Of a stretch of DNA of 61,161 nt, positions 33,017-41,983 are shown in pieces. The notes under the pieces were generated by a model, which worked only from the letters and a program-made list of their open reading frames with translations, ran no database searches and was not told the origin of the DNA. Location: the NCBI GenBank assembly GCA_944385925.1, contig CALWZE010000079.1:1-61161 (forward strand). The letters are read 5' to 3'. The stretch's first letter is position 1. Every line of letters starts with the position of its first letter. A program made the translations under genes and the position numbers. The DNA comes from an uncultured Clostridia bacterium. Lineage in GTDB: Bacteria; Bacillota; Clostridia; Oscillospirales; Ruminococcaceae.

Positions 33017-35371
33017 TTGAGCTGTGCTTTTTTGACAAAGGAACGATACACCATACTGGACGGCGGATTCGGCACCGCGCTTCAAGCTGCCGGCATCCCT
33101 GGCCTTGAACCGCAAACAGCCGCACTGACCCACCCCGATGTCGTGCGTGGAATTCACCGCGCATATGTGGAAGCGGGCGCTCAGATCATCAACGCCAACA
33201 CCTTTGGCGCCAACCGCGCCAAGCTTGAACCGTTCGGAGTTTCGCTCAAAGACGCGATATCAGCCGCAATGCGCGCCGCCCTGGACGCGTGTGCCGGCAC
33301 ACAGTCGGCCGTAGCACTGGATATCGGCCCGCTCGGCACCTTGATGGAGCCAAACGGCCCCATGCGTTTTGAGCAGGCCTATGAACAGTTTCGCGAGATC
33401 ATCCTGCTCGGCGCAGAATATGGCGCACAACTGATCTATCTTGAAACAATGACAGATCTTGCCGAGATTCGCGCCGCTCTGCTTGCCGCAAAAGAAAATA
33501 CCAATCTGCCCGTCTTTGCCTCGATGTCCTTTGAAAAAGACGGCCGTACCTTCACCGGCTGCGATGTCCGGGCCGCCGCGGCAACTTTGCAGGCGCTCGG
33601 CGCGGATGCCATCGGCATCAACTGTTCCCTTGGTCCGGATGATATTCTGCCCATTGCGCGTACACTTTGCGCATATACGGATCTTCCGGTTTTGATTAAG
33701 GCAAACGCAGGCCTTCCCGATCCGTCAACCGGGGCGTATTCCATTGATGCGGAAACCTTCCTCAGCCAGATGCTTCCCTATGAATCGCTTGGCGTTGCGG
33801 CGGTCGGCGGCTGCTGCGGCACGACCCCGGAATTCATCCGCCTGCTGGCAGGGCATTTTGCCGGCAAAACACCGCCTGCGCGTTCAGCGGCACAAAAAGG
33901 AGTCCTGTGCTCTCCAACGAGGATTTTTGTTCCTGATCATCCGGTCATCGTTGGCGAGCGGATTAATCCGACCGGCAAATCGGAACTCGAGTCAGAGCTC
34001 CGTGCAGGCAAAATCGACAGATTAAAAAGCTTCGCGGTCGAGCAGACAGCAGCCGGCGCAGCGCTTCTGGACGTCAACGTCGGCATTCCCGATACGGATG
34101 AGCCGTCCATGATGGCCGCAGCCGTGCGCGCGGTGCAGGCTGTGTCTGCGCTTCCGCTGGTTATCGATTCAACCCGACCCGATGCGCTGGAAGCCGGACT
34201 GCGCGTCTGCTGCGGACGAGCGTTGGTTAACTCGGTGAGCGCAAAACAGGAGTCCCTGAACGCAGTGCTGCCGCTTTGCGCCAAATACGGCGCGGGCGTG
34301 ATCGGACTTTGCATAGACGAGTCCGGAATTCCGGAAACCGCCGAAGATCGCCTAGCGCTTGCGCGCAAAATAGTCGCCCATACCGACGCCGCGGGTATCC
34401 GCCGCGAAGACGTTTACATCGATTGCCTGGCCATGACCGCCAGCGTCGCACAGCAGGCGGTGAGCGAGACGCTGCGCGGCATTTCACTGGTGAAGAAAGA
34501 GCTTGGTGTGCGAACCATTCTGGGCGTCTCCAACATCTCTTTCGGCTTACCGGGCCGTGCGGCGCTCAACGCCTCTTTTCTCACGCTGGCTTTGGAATAT
34601 GGTCTGGATCTCGCCATTCTCAATCCGGAACACAAGGCAGTCTGCGATGCGATGGACGCTTTTTTGGTTCTGCGCGGCTTTGATCTCAAGGCACAGGACT
34701 ATGTGGCGCGCCGCTCCAAATCCGCCTGTGAAGAAAAAGCTCCTGTTCGCCGCTGTGCCGATCTTAAGGAGGCAATTATTTCGGGTCTCGAAGCAGAAGC
34801 CGCTCAGTTTGCAGAACAGCTGCTGCATCAAACCGAGCCGCTTGAGATCATTAACCGGCACATCGTTCCTGCCCTGGATCTGGTTGGCGAAAAATATGAA
34901 ACCGGAGAATTCTTTTTGCCGCAGCTCATGCAGTCTGCAAATGCGGCGCAGGCAGCGTTCGCTTTGCTGAATGAACATATGCAGCGCGGCGCCGCTTCTG
35001 CACAGCCAAAACCGGTCATTATCGCCACCGTAAAGGGGGACATTCACGATATCGGCAAAAATATAGCCGGTTCCCTTTTAAAAAATTACGGATATGATGT
35101 CATCGACCTTGGCAAAGACGTTCCCGCACAGGCAGTTGTGGACGCGGTTCGCCGAACCGGTGCACGGCTGGTCGGCCTCAGCGCGCTCATGACAACCACG
35201 ACCCCCGCCATGCGGGATACTGTTGAAGCCCTGCGCGCTTCCGGCCTTGACTGCCGCGTCATGGTCGGCGGTGCGGTTGTAACCGCCGATTACGCCCAAA
35301 CCATCGGCGCGGATTATTATGTCAAGGACGCAAAAGCTTCGGTTGATGCCGCAAAAGAGGTGTATGGCTGA
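33017..35371 (+). CDS. Cobalamin-dependent homocysteine S-methyltransferase (MetH-like, lacking the activation domain)
   Basis: A 784-residue protein with three of the four MetH modules. Residues ~1-285: homocysteine-binding barrel with zinc ligands (GINCS and GGCCGTTPE). Residues ~310-560: pterin-binding barrel (IVGERINPTGKS, ALLDVNVGIPD). Residues ~580-784: cap and B12-binding domain with KGDIHDIGKN, the DxHxxG corrinoid motif. The C-terminal AdoMet reactivation domain is absent, as in many anaerobes. The start is TTG, chosen because GAGG lies 10 bases upstream and the N-terminus matches the family. It makes methionine from homocysteine and methyl-tetrahydrofolate, or may act more broadly in methyl transfer. 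It is transcribed alone from its own promoter. Confidence 0.9.
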   Translation: MSCAFLTKERYTILDGGFGTALQAAGIPGLEPQTAALTHPDVVRGIHRAYVEAGAQIINANTFGANRAKLEPFGVSLKDAISAAMRAALDACAGTQSAVALDIGPLGTLMEPNGPMRFEQAYEQFREIILLGAEYGAQLIYLETMTDLAEIRAALLAAKENTNLPVFASMSFEKDGRTFTGCDVRAAAATLQALGADAIGINCSLGPDDILPIARTLCAYTDLPVLIKANAGLPDPSTGAYSIDAETFLSQMLPYESLGVAAVGGCCGTTPEFIRLLAGHFAGKTPPARSAAQKGVLCSPTRIFVPDHPVIVGERINPTGKSELESELRAGKIDRLKSFAVEQTAAGAALLDVNVGIPDTDEPSMMAAAVRAVQAVSALPLVIDSTRPDALEAGLRVCCGRALVNSVSAKQESLNAVLPLCAKYGAGVIGLCIDESGIPETAEDRLALARKIVAHTDAAGIRREDVYIDCLAMTASVAQQAVSETLRGISLVKKELGVRTILGVSNISFGLPGRAALNASFLTLALEYGLDLAILNPEHKAVCDAMDAFLVLRGFDLKAQDYVARRSKSACEEKAPVRRCADLKEAIISGLEAEAAQFAEQLLHQTEPLEIINRHIVPALDLVGEKYETGEFFLPQLMQSANAAQAAFALLNEHMQRGAASAQPKPVIIATVKGDIHDIGKNIAGSLLKNYGYDVIDLGKDVPAQAVVDAVRRTGARLVGLSALMTTTTPAMRDTVEALRASGLDCRVMVGGAVVTADYAQTIGADYYVKDAKASVDAAKEVYG

Positions 35372-35456
35372 AAAACCATCGCCTTTTCAAGCTTACTGCA
35401 GCCGTCTCAACACTTCGCATATCGCCGCCACTTTTAATTAAATGGAGTTGGAAACT

Positions 35457-35789
35457 ATGGCAAAATATGAAAAACTGGTTCATGGAGACTTCGATCAACT
35501 CATCGAGAGAATCGACCGCGCCATTATGAATAACAGCAGCTCGGCCTCCTTTGAGGATTCAAGCAGGTACAGCGCCGGCAGCTTTCGCTGCGAGACCCGT
35601 GTGTACGAGCGATTCAGCTGGATGGGTGGAAACCGTGTCAGCATGGCGGTCACCCTTGTGGGCGCGGAAAACAGTTACCACCTCTCAATTATCACCTCTG
35701 GGGGCAGTCAGGCAATGTTTTTCAAGATCAACACAATCGGCGAAGAGGAATTTTTAAACTCGATAATTCAGGAAGTAGAGGCCATGTAG
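35457..35789 (+). CDS. Small conserved protein, DUF6054-like
   Basis: A 110-residue protein with no signal peptide or membrane helix. It contains FDQLIERIDRAIM, SSSASFEDSSRY and a beta-rich second half ending ITSGGSQAMFFKINTIGEEEFL, which resembles the small clostridial family DUF6054 as I remember it. The function is unknown. ATG 35457 is preferred to ATG 35442 because a GGAG site precedes it. Confidence 0.6.
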   Translation: MAKYEKLVHGDFDQLIERIDRAIMNNSSSASFEDSSRYSAGSFRCETRVYERFSWMGGNRVSMAVTLVGAENSYHLSIITSGGSQAMFFKINTIGEEEFLNSIIQEVEAM

Positions 35790-36296
35790 CAAAATTCATG
35801 TACCGGTTTGGAAGTAAAATCAAGCTCCCATAGCTTTTTAAGAGACTACCTATACCTGAATACTAAACTACAGTTTAACGCCTTTTTATGCAGCGCATTT
35901 CTGTTAAACGGAGTTGAATATTTGAGGTTTTGTTTAATCCTGTGTTTCACAGTAAATGAGTTAGCCAGGTTGCAAAAACAGATTAAAGTTTAAGGCCATT
36001 ATTCATAGTCAAAACTGCCGAATTGCTGCGAATCGATCTTCCCTTTTTCTTTAAAATCGCCGTTTTAATTGCAGAAAGCCCTCGCCAAAATCTTGCCGCC
36101 TGTTCCTGAAATCCGTAAAACCGCTCCTTTCGTTTATCAAGTCGCTGCGAACATGGCTTTATTTTGCACCGCAAACTTGACTTTTCCAAATAAAAACACC
36201 CATTTAATCCCCTGTCAGCGAACACATTAGCTCATTTGCCGCACACCTGCGATTAGCCTCAAAAAATTCTTATAAAATTTAAATCCTTTGCACCTT
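35790..36296. other. AT-rich gap without a recognisable gene
   Basis: About 500 bases. No ORF with a plausible ribosome site and no structured element I can support. Confidence 0.55.
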
Positions 36297-36325
36297 TTGA
36301 CTTGTAAAAGAAGCGTATATATGGT
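36297..36325 (+). promoter_or_regulatory. Probable promoter of the TM2/DUF2752 pair
   Basis: TTGACT (36297-36302), 17 bases, TATGGT (36320-36325). About 90 bases before the ATG at 36415. Confidence 0.4.
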
Positions 36326-36414
36326 ATTTTTATATCAAATTGCGGATATACATTAGCGCATACTACTGAATGCAACAAGTATCTGCGCAAAAACATGATG
36401 GAGGAAATGCAACC

Positions 36415-36750
36415 ATGGACCAGACCAAACTCGATATATACTTTATGACAAACGCGAAGTATTTTCCCGAGGAAAAAATCATGTTCCTTAAAGAAAAGCT
36501 GAGCGGTATGGACGATCAGAAGTTTTCTTTTGTCTCAACTATGGAATTGAAAGATCCCACCACCCTTCTTCTGATTTCGATCTTCCTGGGCTCTTTGGGT
36601 ATTGATCGTTTTATGCTCGGCGACACCGGAATGGGCGTCCTCAAACTGCTGACCTGCGGCTGCTGCGGCGTACTGACCATCATCGACTGGTTCTCGATCT
36701 CCAAGAAAACAAAGGAATTCAACTTCAATAAAATCATGTCCCTGATGTGA
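36415..36750 (+). CDS. TM2 domain-containing membrane protein
   Basis: A 111-residue protein. Residues ~45-100 form the TM2 domain: two short helices around LLISIFLGSLGIDRFMLGD and LLTCGCCGVLTIIDWFSI, with the conserved G-x-x-x-x-D-R-F turn. The N-terminal ~40 residues are soluble. GGAGG is upstream of ATG 36415. It overlaps the next gene by 4 bases (GTGA). Function unknown. Confidence 0.85.
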   Translation: MDQTKLDIYFMTNAKYFPEEKIMFLKEKLSGMDDQKFSFVSTMELKDPTTLLLISIFLGSLGIDRFMLGDTGMGVLKLLTCGCCGVLTIIDWFSISKKTKEFNFNKIMSLM

Positions 36751-37088
36751 GCAAACGAAGATATCTTTTTCTAAGACATTGCCTGTATGTCTCGGCTTGC
36801 GTCGGCATCTGGGTGATCTATTCCATAAGCGGAATAGGCTGCCCTATTCGTTTTTTCTTTGGTTTTCCATGCCCAGCCTGTGGAATATCGCGCTCTTTGC
36901 TGGCATTGCTGCACGGTGATTTTGCGGGATATATGCAGTATAACCCCATGGCTGCTTTCCTGCTGATTGCCGTTCTGCTCGCTTTTCACCTGAAACGGCT
37001 TGGCCGGTTCAGGACGCTTGCAAATATTTATATTTTCAGCGCCCTGGGTGTGAATCTGGTAATTTATTTAATACGTTATTTTTTCTGA
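36747..37088 (+). CDS. DUF2752 membrane protein
   Basis: A 113-residue protein with three probable transmembrane helices and the DUF2752 signature CPACGISRS after the first helix. Starts with GTG overlapping the TM2 gene stop. TM2 and DUF2752 proteins often occur together; the role is unknown. A strong terminator follows. Confidence 0.85.
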   Translation: MSKRRYLFLRHCLYVSACVGIWVIYSISGIGCPIRFFFGFPCPACGISRSLLALLHGDFAGYMQYNPMAAFLLIAVLLAFHLKRLGRFRTLANIYIFSALGVNLVIYLIRYFF

Positions 37089-37090
37089 CA

Positions 37091-37140
37091 GAAGAAGAGG
37101 TGCGGCACAAGACTTTTATCTTGTGCCGCACCTCTTCTTT
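37091..37140 (+). terminator. Strong terminator after the DUF2752 gene
   Basis: Perfect 18-bp core stem (37095-37112 with 37119-37136), extended by a few pairs, followed by a T-rich stretch. Being symmetric, it may also act weakly on the minus strand. Confidence 0.88.
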
Positions 37141-37184
37141 TATTCTACCTCTGAGTAAATTAAATCCTCATATCTGCCGTAGAG

Positions 37185-37396
37185 TAAAAGCGCCTTCGCT
37201 TCAAGTCCCAAGCAAAGCGAGGGTAGAACAACGGCTTGGGGATTCAAAAAGCTGCTGATGGAACAAAATATCCGGCTGCCTTCTTTTCAAGTCCCTTCCT
37301 TCGCCATCAGGCATGCATGTATTCCGACAACTCCGACAGCCAACCGAACGCAGCCAAAGCCCTCCTAACAAAGCCATTTTCCGGCATCGCATACTC
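37185..37396 (-). ncRNA. Candidate structured RNA, possibly raiA-type
   Basis: About 210 bases on the minus strand, rich in G and short self-complementary segments, with no ORF in that direction. The sequence beginning GATGCCGGAAAATGGC and containing CCCCAAGCCG and GGGACTTGAAG looks like a highly conserved RNA seen in many Clostridia, which I tentatively equate with the raiA motif. Its 3' end is near AGCGAAGGCGCT, a small hairpin. A promoter lies at the right distance. The opposite-strand 66-codon ORF (37236-37436) is then spurious. Confidence 0.45.
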
Positions 37397-37400
37397 TGGT

Positions 37401-37429
37401 TTTATAGTACTCAGACTACCATTTGACCA
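37401..37429 (-). promoter_or_regulatory. Promoter candidate for the structured RNA
   Basis: On the minus strand TGGTCA (37424-37429), 17 bases, TATAAA (37401-37406). It would start transcription near 37395. A small stable hairpin CCGTC-TTCG-GACGG (37452-37465) lies between it and the end of the his operon. Confidence 0.45.
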
Positions 37430-37588
37430 CTTATAACTGAATCGTTGAAATCCGTCTTCGGACGGTTTTCATGTATGTGCGTCCGCAACTCGGTTGGATA
37501 GAGCCTTCGCTTCCAGACCGGCTGCACCAACAGTTTGCGCCTGTTCTTTGCCATTTTCTCTGTCCGAGCACACTTTTTCGCGGCTCTG

Positions 37589-38239
37589 TCAATCCGTCAT
37601 CTTCTCCTGCTTTACCTTGTGATCGATCACATGGCGGGAAGCAAGCTCGTCGTGGATCTCCTCAAGAGAGATTCCCGCCTCCACCATCAGTACCATCACA
37701 TGATAAGCGAGATCGGCAATCTCATAGATGGTCTCCTTTTTATCCCTGTGCTCAGCCGCAATGATAACTTCGGTCGACTCTTCGCCCACCTTTTTAAGAA
37801 TCTTGTCCAATCCCTTTTCAAACAGATAGGTGGTGTAACTTCCTTCCTTTTTCTCGATTTTTCTTCCCCGGATCAGTTCCATAAGTCCGGCATAGCTGAA
37901 AGGTTCCGGCTGATCGGACGCATAAACAAGATCGTTAAAACAGCTGTCGGTCCCGAGATGGCAGGCAGGGCCCTCTTTATTGACCTCAACGGTCAAAGCA
38001 TCCCGGTCGCAATCGGCCGTGATTCGAAGAATATGCTGCACATTTCCGCTGGTTTCCCCTTTGCGCCACAGTTCCTGCCTTGACCGGCTCCAGAAACAGG
38101 TGCGTCCCTCCCGCATGGAAATTTCCAGACTTTCCCGATTCATATAGGCTACGGTCAGCACCTTTTTGCTCTGCGCATCCACCACCACTGCGGGGATCAG
38201 GCCTTTTTCGTCAAACTTCAATTCCTCAATTTTTAACAT
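37589..38239 (-). CDS. hisI: Bifunctional phosphoribosyl-AMP cyclohydrolase/phosphoribosyl-ATP pyrophosphatase
   Basis: A 216-residue fusion (HisIE) catalysing steps 2 and 3 of histidine synthesis. The HisI part (~1-115) has the metal-binding [26 protein letters not shown] and [10 protein letters not shown] motifs. The HisE part (~120-216) has [20 protein letters not shown] and [17 protein letters not shown] precedes the ATG. It is the last gene of the his operon. Confidence 0.95.
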   Translation of the reverse strand: MLKIEELKFDEKGLIPAVVVDAQSKKVLTVAYMNRESLEISMREGRTCFWSRSRQELWRKGETSGNVQHILRITADCDRDALTVEVNKEGPACHLGTDSCFNDLVYASDQPEPFSYAGLMELIRGRKIEKKEGSYTTYLFEKGLDKILKKVGEESTEVIIAAEHRDKKETIYEIADLAYHVMVLMVEAGISLEEIHDELASRHVIDHKVKQEKMTD

Positions 38240-38243
38240 CTTT

Positions 38244-38999
38244 TTACCTCACATTGATTCCGCTGCGGCGAAGTTTCTCTTTCAGCTCGGCAATGCGCAC
38301 TTCGCCAAAATGAAAGATACTGGCCGCAAGGCCCGCATCAACCGCAGGCAGCTTTTCAAACAGCTCAACAAAATCCGCAGCACAGCCCGCGCCGCCCGAA
38401 GCGATCACCGGCACCTTTACAGCGGCACAAACCGCGTCCTGCATCTCAAGATCAAATCCCTTCTTGACGCCGTCCGTATCAATGGAATTGATCACAAGCT
38501 CCCCGGCGCCGTTTTCCACGCCGTATCGCACCCACTCGATCAGGTCGCGCCCGGTATTTTCCCGCCCGCCTTTTGCAAATACGGTAAAGCGCCCGTCCAC
38601 CCTTTTCGCATCGACCGACAGCACCACGCACTGGCTGCCATACCTTCTGGCCGCCGCGCTGATCAGGGACGGGTCGCGCAGTGCGCCGGAATTGACGCTC
38701 ACCTTATCCGCGCCGCATTTTAACACGCGGTCGAAATCTTCCAGGCTGTTGATCCCGCCGCCGACGGTGAGCGGAATGAAAATCTGCCGCGCAACCTCTC
38801 GGAGAATATCCGTAAACAGTGCGCGTCCCTCTGCCGATGCGGTAATGTCGTAAAAAACCAGCTCGTCAGCGCCGCACTCACTGTAGTATTTCCCAAGCTC
38901 AACAGGCGAAGAAACGTCGGCAAGCCCCTCAAAATTCACCCCTTTGACCACCCGGCCATTGCGCACATCCAGACAGGGGATAATTCTTTTTGTAATTAT
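38244..38999 (-). CDS. hisF: Imidazole glycerol phosphate synthase, cyclase subunit (non-canonical start codon)
   Basis: A (beta/alpha)8 barrel that joins PRFAR and ammonia from HisH to form imidazole glycerol phosphate. The usual N-terminus [15 protein letters not shown] is encoded, but the expected start codon is ATA (38997-38999), followed by ATT; there is no ATG, GTG or TTG between the hisA stop and the internal GTG at 38966. Starting at that GTG would remove the catalytic Asp of CLDV. The hisA stop TAA (38996-38998) overlaps the start, so an ancestral ATGA overlap seems to have become ATAA. GAGGTGG lies just upstream. The second catalytic Asp is in SGGAG-flanking strands. Sequencing error is possible. 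Confidence 0.9.
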   Translation of the reverse strand: MITKRIIPCLDVRNGRVVKGVNFEGLADVSSPVELGKYYSECGADELVFYDITASAEGRALFTDILREVARQIFIPLTVGGGINSLEDFDRVLKCGADKVSVNSGALRDPSLISAAARRYGSQCVVLSVDAKRVDGRFTVFAKGGRENTGRDLIEWVRYGVENGAGELVINSIDTDGVKKGFDLEMQDAVCAAVKVPVIASGGAGCAADFVELFEKLPAVDAGLAASIFHFGEVRIAELKEKLRRSGINVR

Positions 39000-39709
39000 T
39001 TCGCCACCTCGATTGCGCGCGCAAGATCGATTGCGCCGGTGTAATACGCCTTGCCGACAATTGCGCCATAAAGATCAAGTTTCCGAAGCGCCGCGATATC
39101 CTCAAGACTGGATACGCCGCCGGACGCCACAATGTTCATCTCATAAGTTTGGGCCAGGTGCCTGTACAGTTCAAGATTCGCGCCGCGCATTGCGCCGTCG
39201 CGTGAAACGTCGGTACAGATAACGGTTCGCACCCCGATTGCCCGCATCGTTCCAAAAAATTCCTCCGCGGTTTTGCCGCTCAGCTCACGCCATCCGCGAA
39301 TCGCGATTTCACCATCCTTGATGTCCGCACCAACCGCAATACGCTCCCCAAACTTCTCAACCGCCTGCGCCGCAAAGTCGGGGTTGGTCGCCGCAATTGT
39401 TCCCAGAATAACCCGATTGATCCCCAGATCCAGATACCGCTCTATTGTCTGCATGGAGCGAATGCCGCCGCCCAGTTCGGTAAACAGGCGCGGACCGCTC
39501 AGTATCTCGCGAATCGTCTCCAAATTGGGCGTTGTGCCATCCCGCGCACCTTCCAGATCCACCAGATGAAGGTATTGTGCGCCGCAATCGGCAAACTTCG
39601 CCGCAACCGCCGCCGGATCGTTGCTGTAGACCGTCATTCGTTCATATTCGCCCTTATACAGCCGCACCGCTTTGCCGCCATACAGATCGATTGCCGGAAA
39701 AATCCGCAT
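38996..39709 (-). CDS. hisA: Phosphoribosylformimino-5-aminoimidazole carboxamide ribotide isomerase
   Basis: A 237-residue barrel that isomerises ProFAR to PRFAR. It starts MRIFPAIDLYGGKAVRL with the catalytic Asp in AIDL; other motifs are GGGIRSM, GTIAATNP, TDVSRDGAMRG and ASGGVSS. ATG 39709 was chosen because GGAGG lies 7 bases upstream; the in-frame TTG at 39715 is too close. It is followed by hisF with overlapping stop and start. Confidence 0.95.
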   Translation of the reverse strand: MRIFPAIDLYGGKAVRLYKGEYERMTVYSNDPAAVAAKFADCGAQYLHLVDLEGARDGTTPNLETIREILSGPRLFTELGGGIRSMQTIERYLDLGINRVILGTIAATNPDFAAQAVEKFGERIAVGADIKDGEIAIRGWRELSGKTAEEFFGTMRAIGVRTVICTDVSRDGAMRGANLELYRHLAQTYEMNIVASGGVSSLEDIAALRKLDLYGAIVGKAYYTGAIDLARAIEVAK

Positions 39710-39711
39710 TC

Positions 39712-40329
39712 TCAAACCTCCAACTCACAGAATCCGCGCAGAATGCGCAGCCCCGCATCCCCGCTCTTTTCGGGATGAAACTGAGTTCCGAAAACGTTTC
39801 CGTTTTCTGCCGCCGCAGTCAGCATTGCGCCGTATTCCGCGTTCGCGGTCACATAAGGCTTGCAGTCCGCCGCGTAGTAAGAGTGTACAAAATAGACGCA
39901 CTCTCCCTCCCGCAAAAAGCGGAAAAGCGCGCTGGACCGGCTGGTAAAATGCAGTGCATTCCAACCTATGTGCGGGATTTTCAGCTGAGGCGGGATTACC
40001 TCGGCAATCGGCCGCACATTGCCGGGTATCAACCCGAGCCCTTCATGCTCGCCGAACTCAAAGCTCCGTTCAAACAGAAGCTGCATGCCAAGACAGATGC
40101 CAAGCAGCGGTTTTCCCGCCTTTGCCTGCTCACACACGGCGTCGCCAAGCCCGCTTTCACGGAGCCTGCGCGCGGCGTCCTCAAAGGCGCCTACACCCGG
40201 CAGGATAATTTTTTCCGCCGCACCGAGCGCTTTCGGGTCATCCGTTACCTGCGCGGGCGCGCCGATTGCCGCAAGCGAGCTTTGCAGCGAAAACAGATTC
40301 CCCACGCCATAATCGACAATCGCAATCAT
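39712..40329 (-). CDS. hisH: Imidazole glycerol phosphate synthase, glutaminase subunit
   Basis: A 205-residue class I amidotransferase supplying ammonia to HisF. The nucleophilic Cys is in LLGICLGMQLLF and the His/Glu pair in GTQFHPEKSG. VDYGVGNLFSL is the typical start. Overlaps hisB by 4 bases. Confidence 0.96.
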   Translation of the reverse strand: MIAIVDYGVGNLFSLQSSLAAIGAPAQVTDDPKALGAAEKIILPGVGAFEDAARRLRESGLGDAVCEQAKAGKPLLGICLGMQLLFERSFEFGEHEGLGLIPGNVRPIAEVIPPQLKIPHIGWNALHFTSRSSALFRFLREGECVYFVHSYYAADCKPYVTANAEYGAMLTAAAENGNVFGTQFHPEKSGDAGLRILRGFCELEV

Positions 40330-40916
40330 CCGAGCACTCCCTTTGTCGAGGGGATCTCGTCCGCGAAACGGGGATCCAGCGCAACTGCCTGCGCAAGCGC
40401 GCGGCCCGCCCCTTTAAAAGCCGCCTCGATGATGTGATGGCTGTTTTCTCCGGCAAGTTTGCGCAGGTGCAAAGACGCGCCCGCCTCCCGGACAAAACCA
40501 AGCCAGAATTCCTGTACCAGCTGGGTATCAAAACTGCCCACCTTTTCGGTGGGAATTTCCAACGCGCAGCCAAGCGCCGGCCGGCCGGAAAAATCCACCG
40601 CCGCCAGCACCAGCGCCTCATCCATTGCAAGCGCAAAGCTGCCGTATCGCTGGATGCCCCGCCGGTCTGCAAGCGCGCGGGCAAATGCCCGTCCCAGGCA
40701 GATGCCGACGTCTTCAACCGTGTGGTGATCGTCTACCTCCACGTCCCCTTCGCAGCGCAGCGCAAGATCAAACCGCCCGTGCTTTGCCAGCAGGATCAGC
40801 ATATGATCCAAAAATCCGCATCCGGTCTGCACAACACTGCGCCCGCTCCCGTCCAGTTCCAGCGTCAGACGGATATCGGTCTCGGCAGTTTTCCGTTCAA
40901 TTGTCGCGTTTCTCAT
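40326..40916 (-). CDS. hisB: Imidazoleglycerol-phosphate dehydratase
   Basis: A 196-residue monofunctional dehydratase with the manganese-binding motifs DHHTVEDV and NSHHIIEAAFK, and GFLDHML. ATG 40916 overlaps the hisC stop (ATGA); the longer in-frame ORF to 40967 has no family sequence. Normal length. Confidence 0.96.
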   Translation of the reverse strand: MRNATIERKTAETDIRLTLELDGSGRSVVQTGCGFLDHMLILLAKHGRFDLALRCEGDVEVDDHHTVEDVGICLGRAFARALADRRGIQRYGSFALAMDEALVLAAVDFSGRPALGCALEIPTEKVGSFDTQLVQEFWLGFVREAGASLHLRKLAGENSHHIIEAAFKGAGRALAQAVALDPRFADEIPSTKGVLG

Positions 40917-41983
40917 TGCTGCTTCTCCTTCATGATCTCCTGCATCGCCAGGACAAGCGCATCGCACTGCGCCGGCGTACCGATGGTAATGCGGTTGTAG
41001 TCTCTGATTCTGGGGGTTGAAAAGTGCCGTACCAGAATGCCTCTCTGTTTCAGCTGCTGATACACCGTCTCGCCGTCCACAGCAGCGCAGCGGGCAAATA
41101 CAAAGTTTGCAAGAGAAGGCAGCACCTCCATTCCAAGTGCAAGCAAACGCTCGCGCAGCTCATCCCTTGTTTTTGCAATCAGCGCGCACTTTTCCCGGTA
41201 ATACGCCGCCGCGCTGCCGCACAGCGCCGCCGTACCGGCAGCGCGGGTCATCCTGTTGACGCTGTAAGGGTTTGTGGAAAATTTTATCCGCTCCAGATCC
41301 TCGATCAATCCGGCGGCGCCGAACGCGAACCCAAGCCGCGCCCCTGCCATACTGCGTGATTTGGAATAGGTATGCACGACCAGCAGATTGTCATATTTTT
41401 TGATCAATCCGACCGCGCTCTGCGCTCCGAAGTCTACATAGGCTTCGTCGATCAGAACAACATGCTCCGCGTTTTCCTGCACGATCCGCTCAATCTGTGC
41501 AAGCGGCAGCGCAATGCCGGTCGGTGCGTTAGGATTGGCAATCGCAATCATCCGCTGCGCGCCGAAATAATCCTGCGGGTCAATTTCAAATTGTTCGGTC
41601 AGCGGGATTGGCGCAAAGGGAATGCCGTGCAGCGCGCAGAATACCTTATAAAACCCATAGGTCACGTCCGGAAAAACCGCCCCGTCCGCGCCAAAAGCCA
41701 TAAAGGCAAAATTCAGAATGTCATCCGATCCATTCGAGACAAAAACGTTTTTGCGTTCCAGACCATAGCTGTCCGCAAGCGCCTGTTTAAGTTCGGCGCA
41801 CTCCGGATCGGAATACAGACGAAGTTTTTCCAGTTCCTCGCGGGACACCGCATCCAGTACCGCGGGGGGAGGCGGATAGGGGGATTCATTGGTATTGAGC
41901 TTGATGTACTCCATGCCGCGCGGCTGTTCGCCGGGAACGTAAGCCTCAAGCGCCTCATACTTTTTATTCAGAAATCGGCTCAT
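40913..41983 (-). CDS. hisC: Histidinol-phosphate aminotransferase
   Basis: A 356-residue PLP enzyme: NTNESPYPP at the substrate entrance, SNGSDDIL, ANPNAPTG, VLIDEAYVDFG, and the PLP-lysine in TYSKSRSMAGARLGFA. Overlaps hisD and hisB by 4 bases on each side. Confidence 0.96.
   Translation of the reverse strand: MSRFLNKKYEALEAYVPGEQPRGMEYIKLNTNESPYPPPPAVLDAVSREELEKLRLYSDPECAELKQALADSYGLERKNVFVSNGSDDILNFAFMAFGADGAVFPDVTYGFYKVFCALHGIPFAPIPLTEQFEIDPQDYFGAQRMIAIANPNAPTGIALPLAQIERIVQENAEHVVLIDEAYVDFGAQSAVGLIKKYDNLLVVHTYSKSRSMAGARLGFAFGAAGLIEDLERIKFSTNPYSVNRMTRAAGTAALCGSAAAYYREKCALIAKTRDELRERLLALGMEVLPSLANFVFARCAAVDGETVYQQLKQRGILVRHFSTPRIRDYNRITIGTPAQCDALVLAMQEIMKEKQQ

Noticed and set aside
37236-37436. 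A 66-codon plus-strand ORF
   Set aside because: It lies opposite the candidate structured RNA and has no ribosome site; such ORFs over conserved RNAs are commonly spurious.
38244-38966. hisF starting at the internal GTG 38966
   Set aside because: It would remove the first strand and the catalytic Asp in CLDV; the preceding codons encode the conserved N-terminus.
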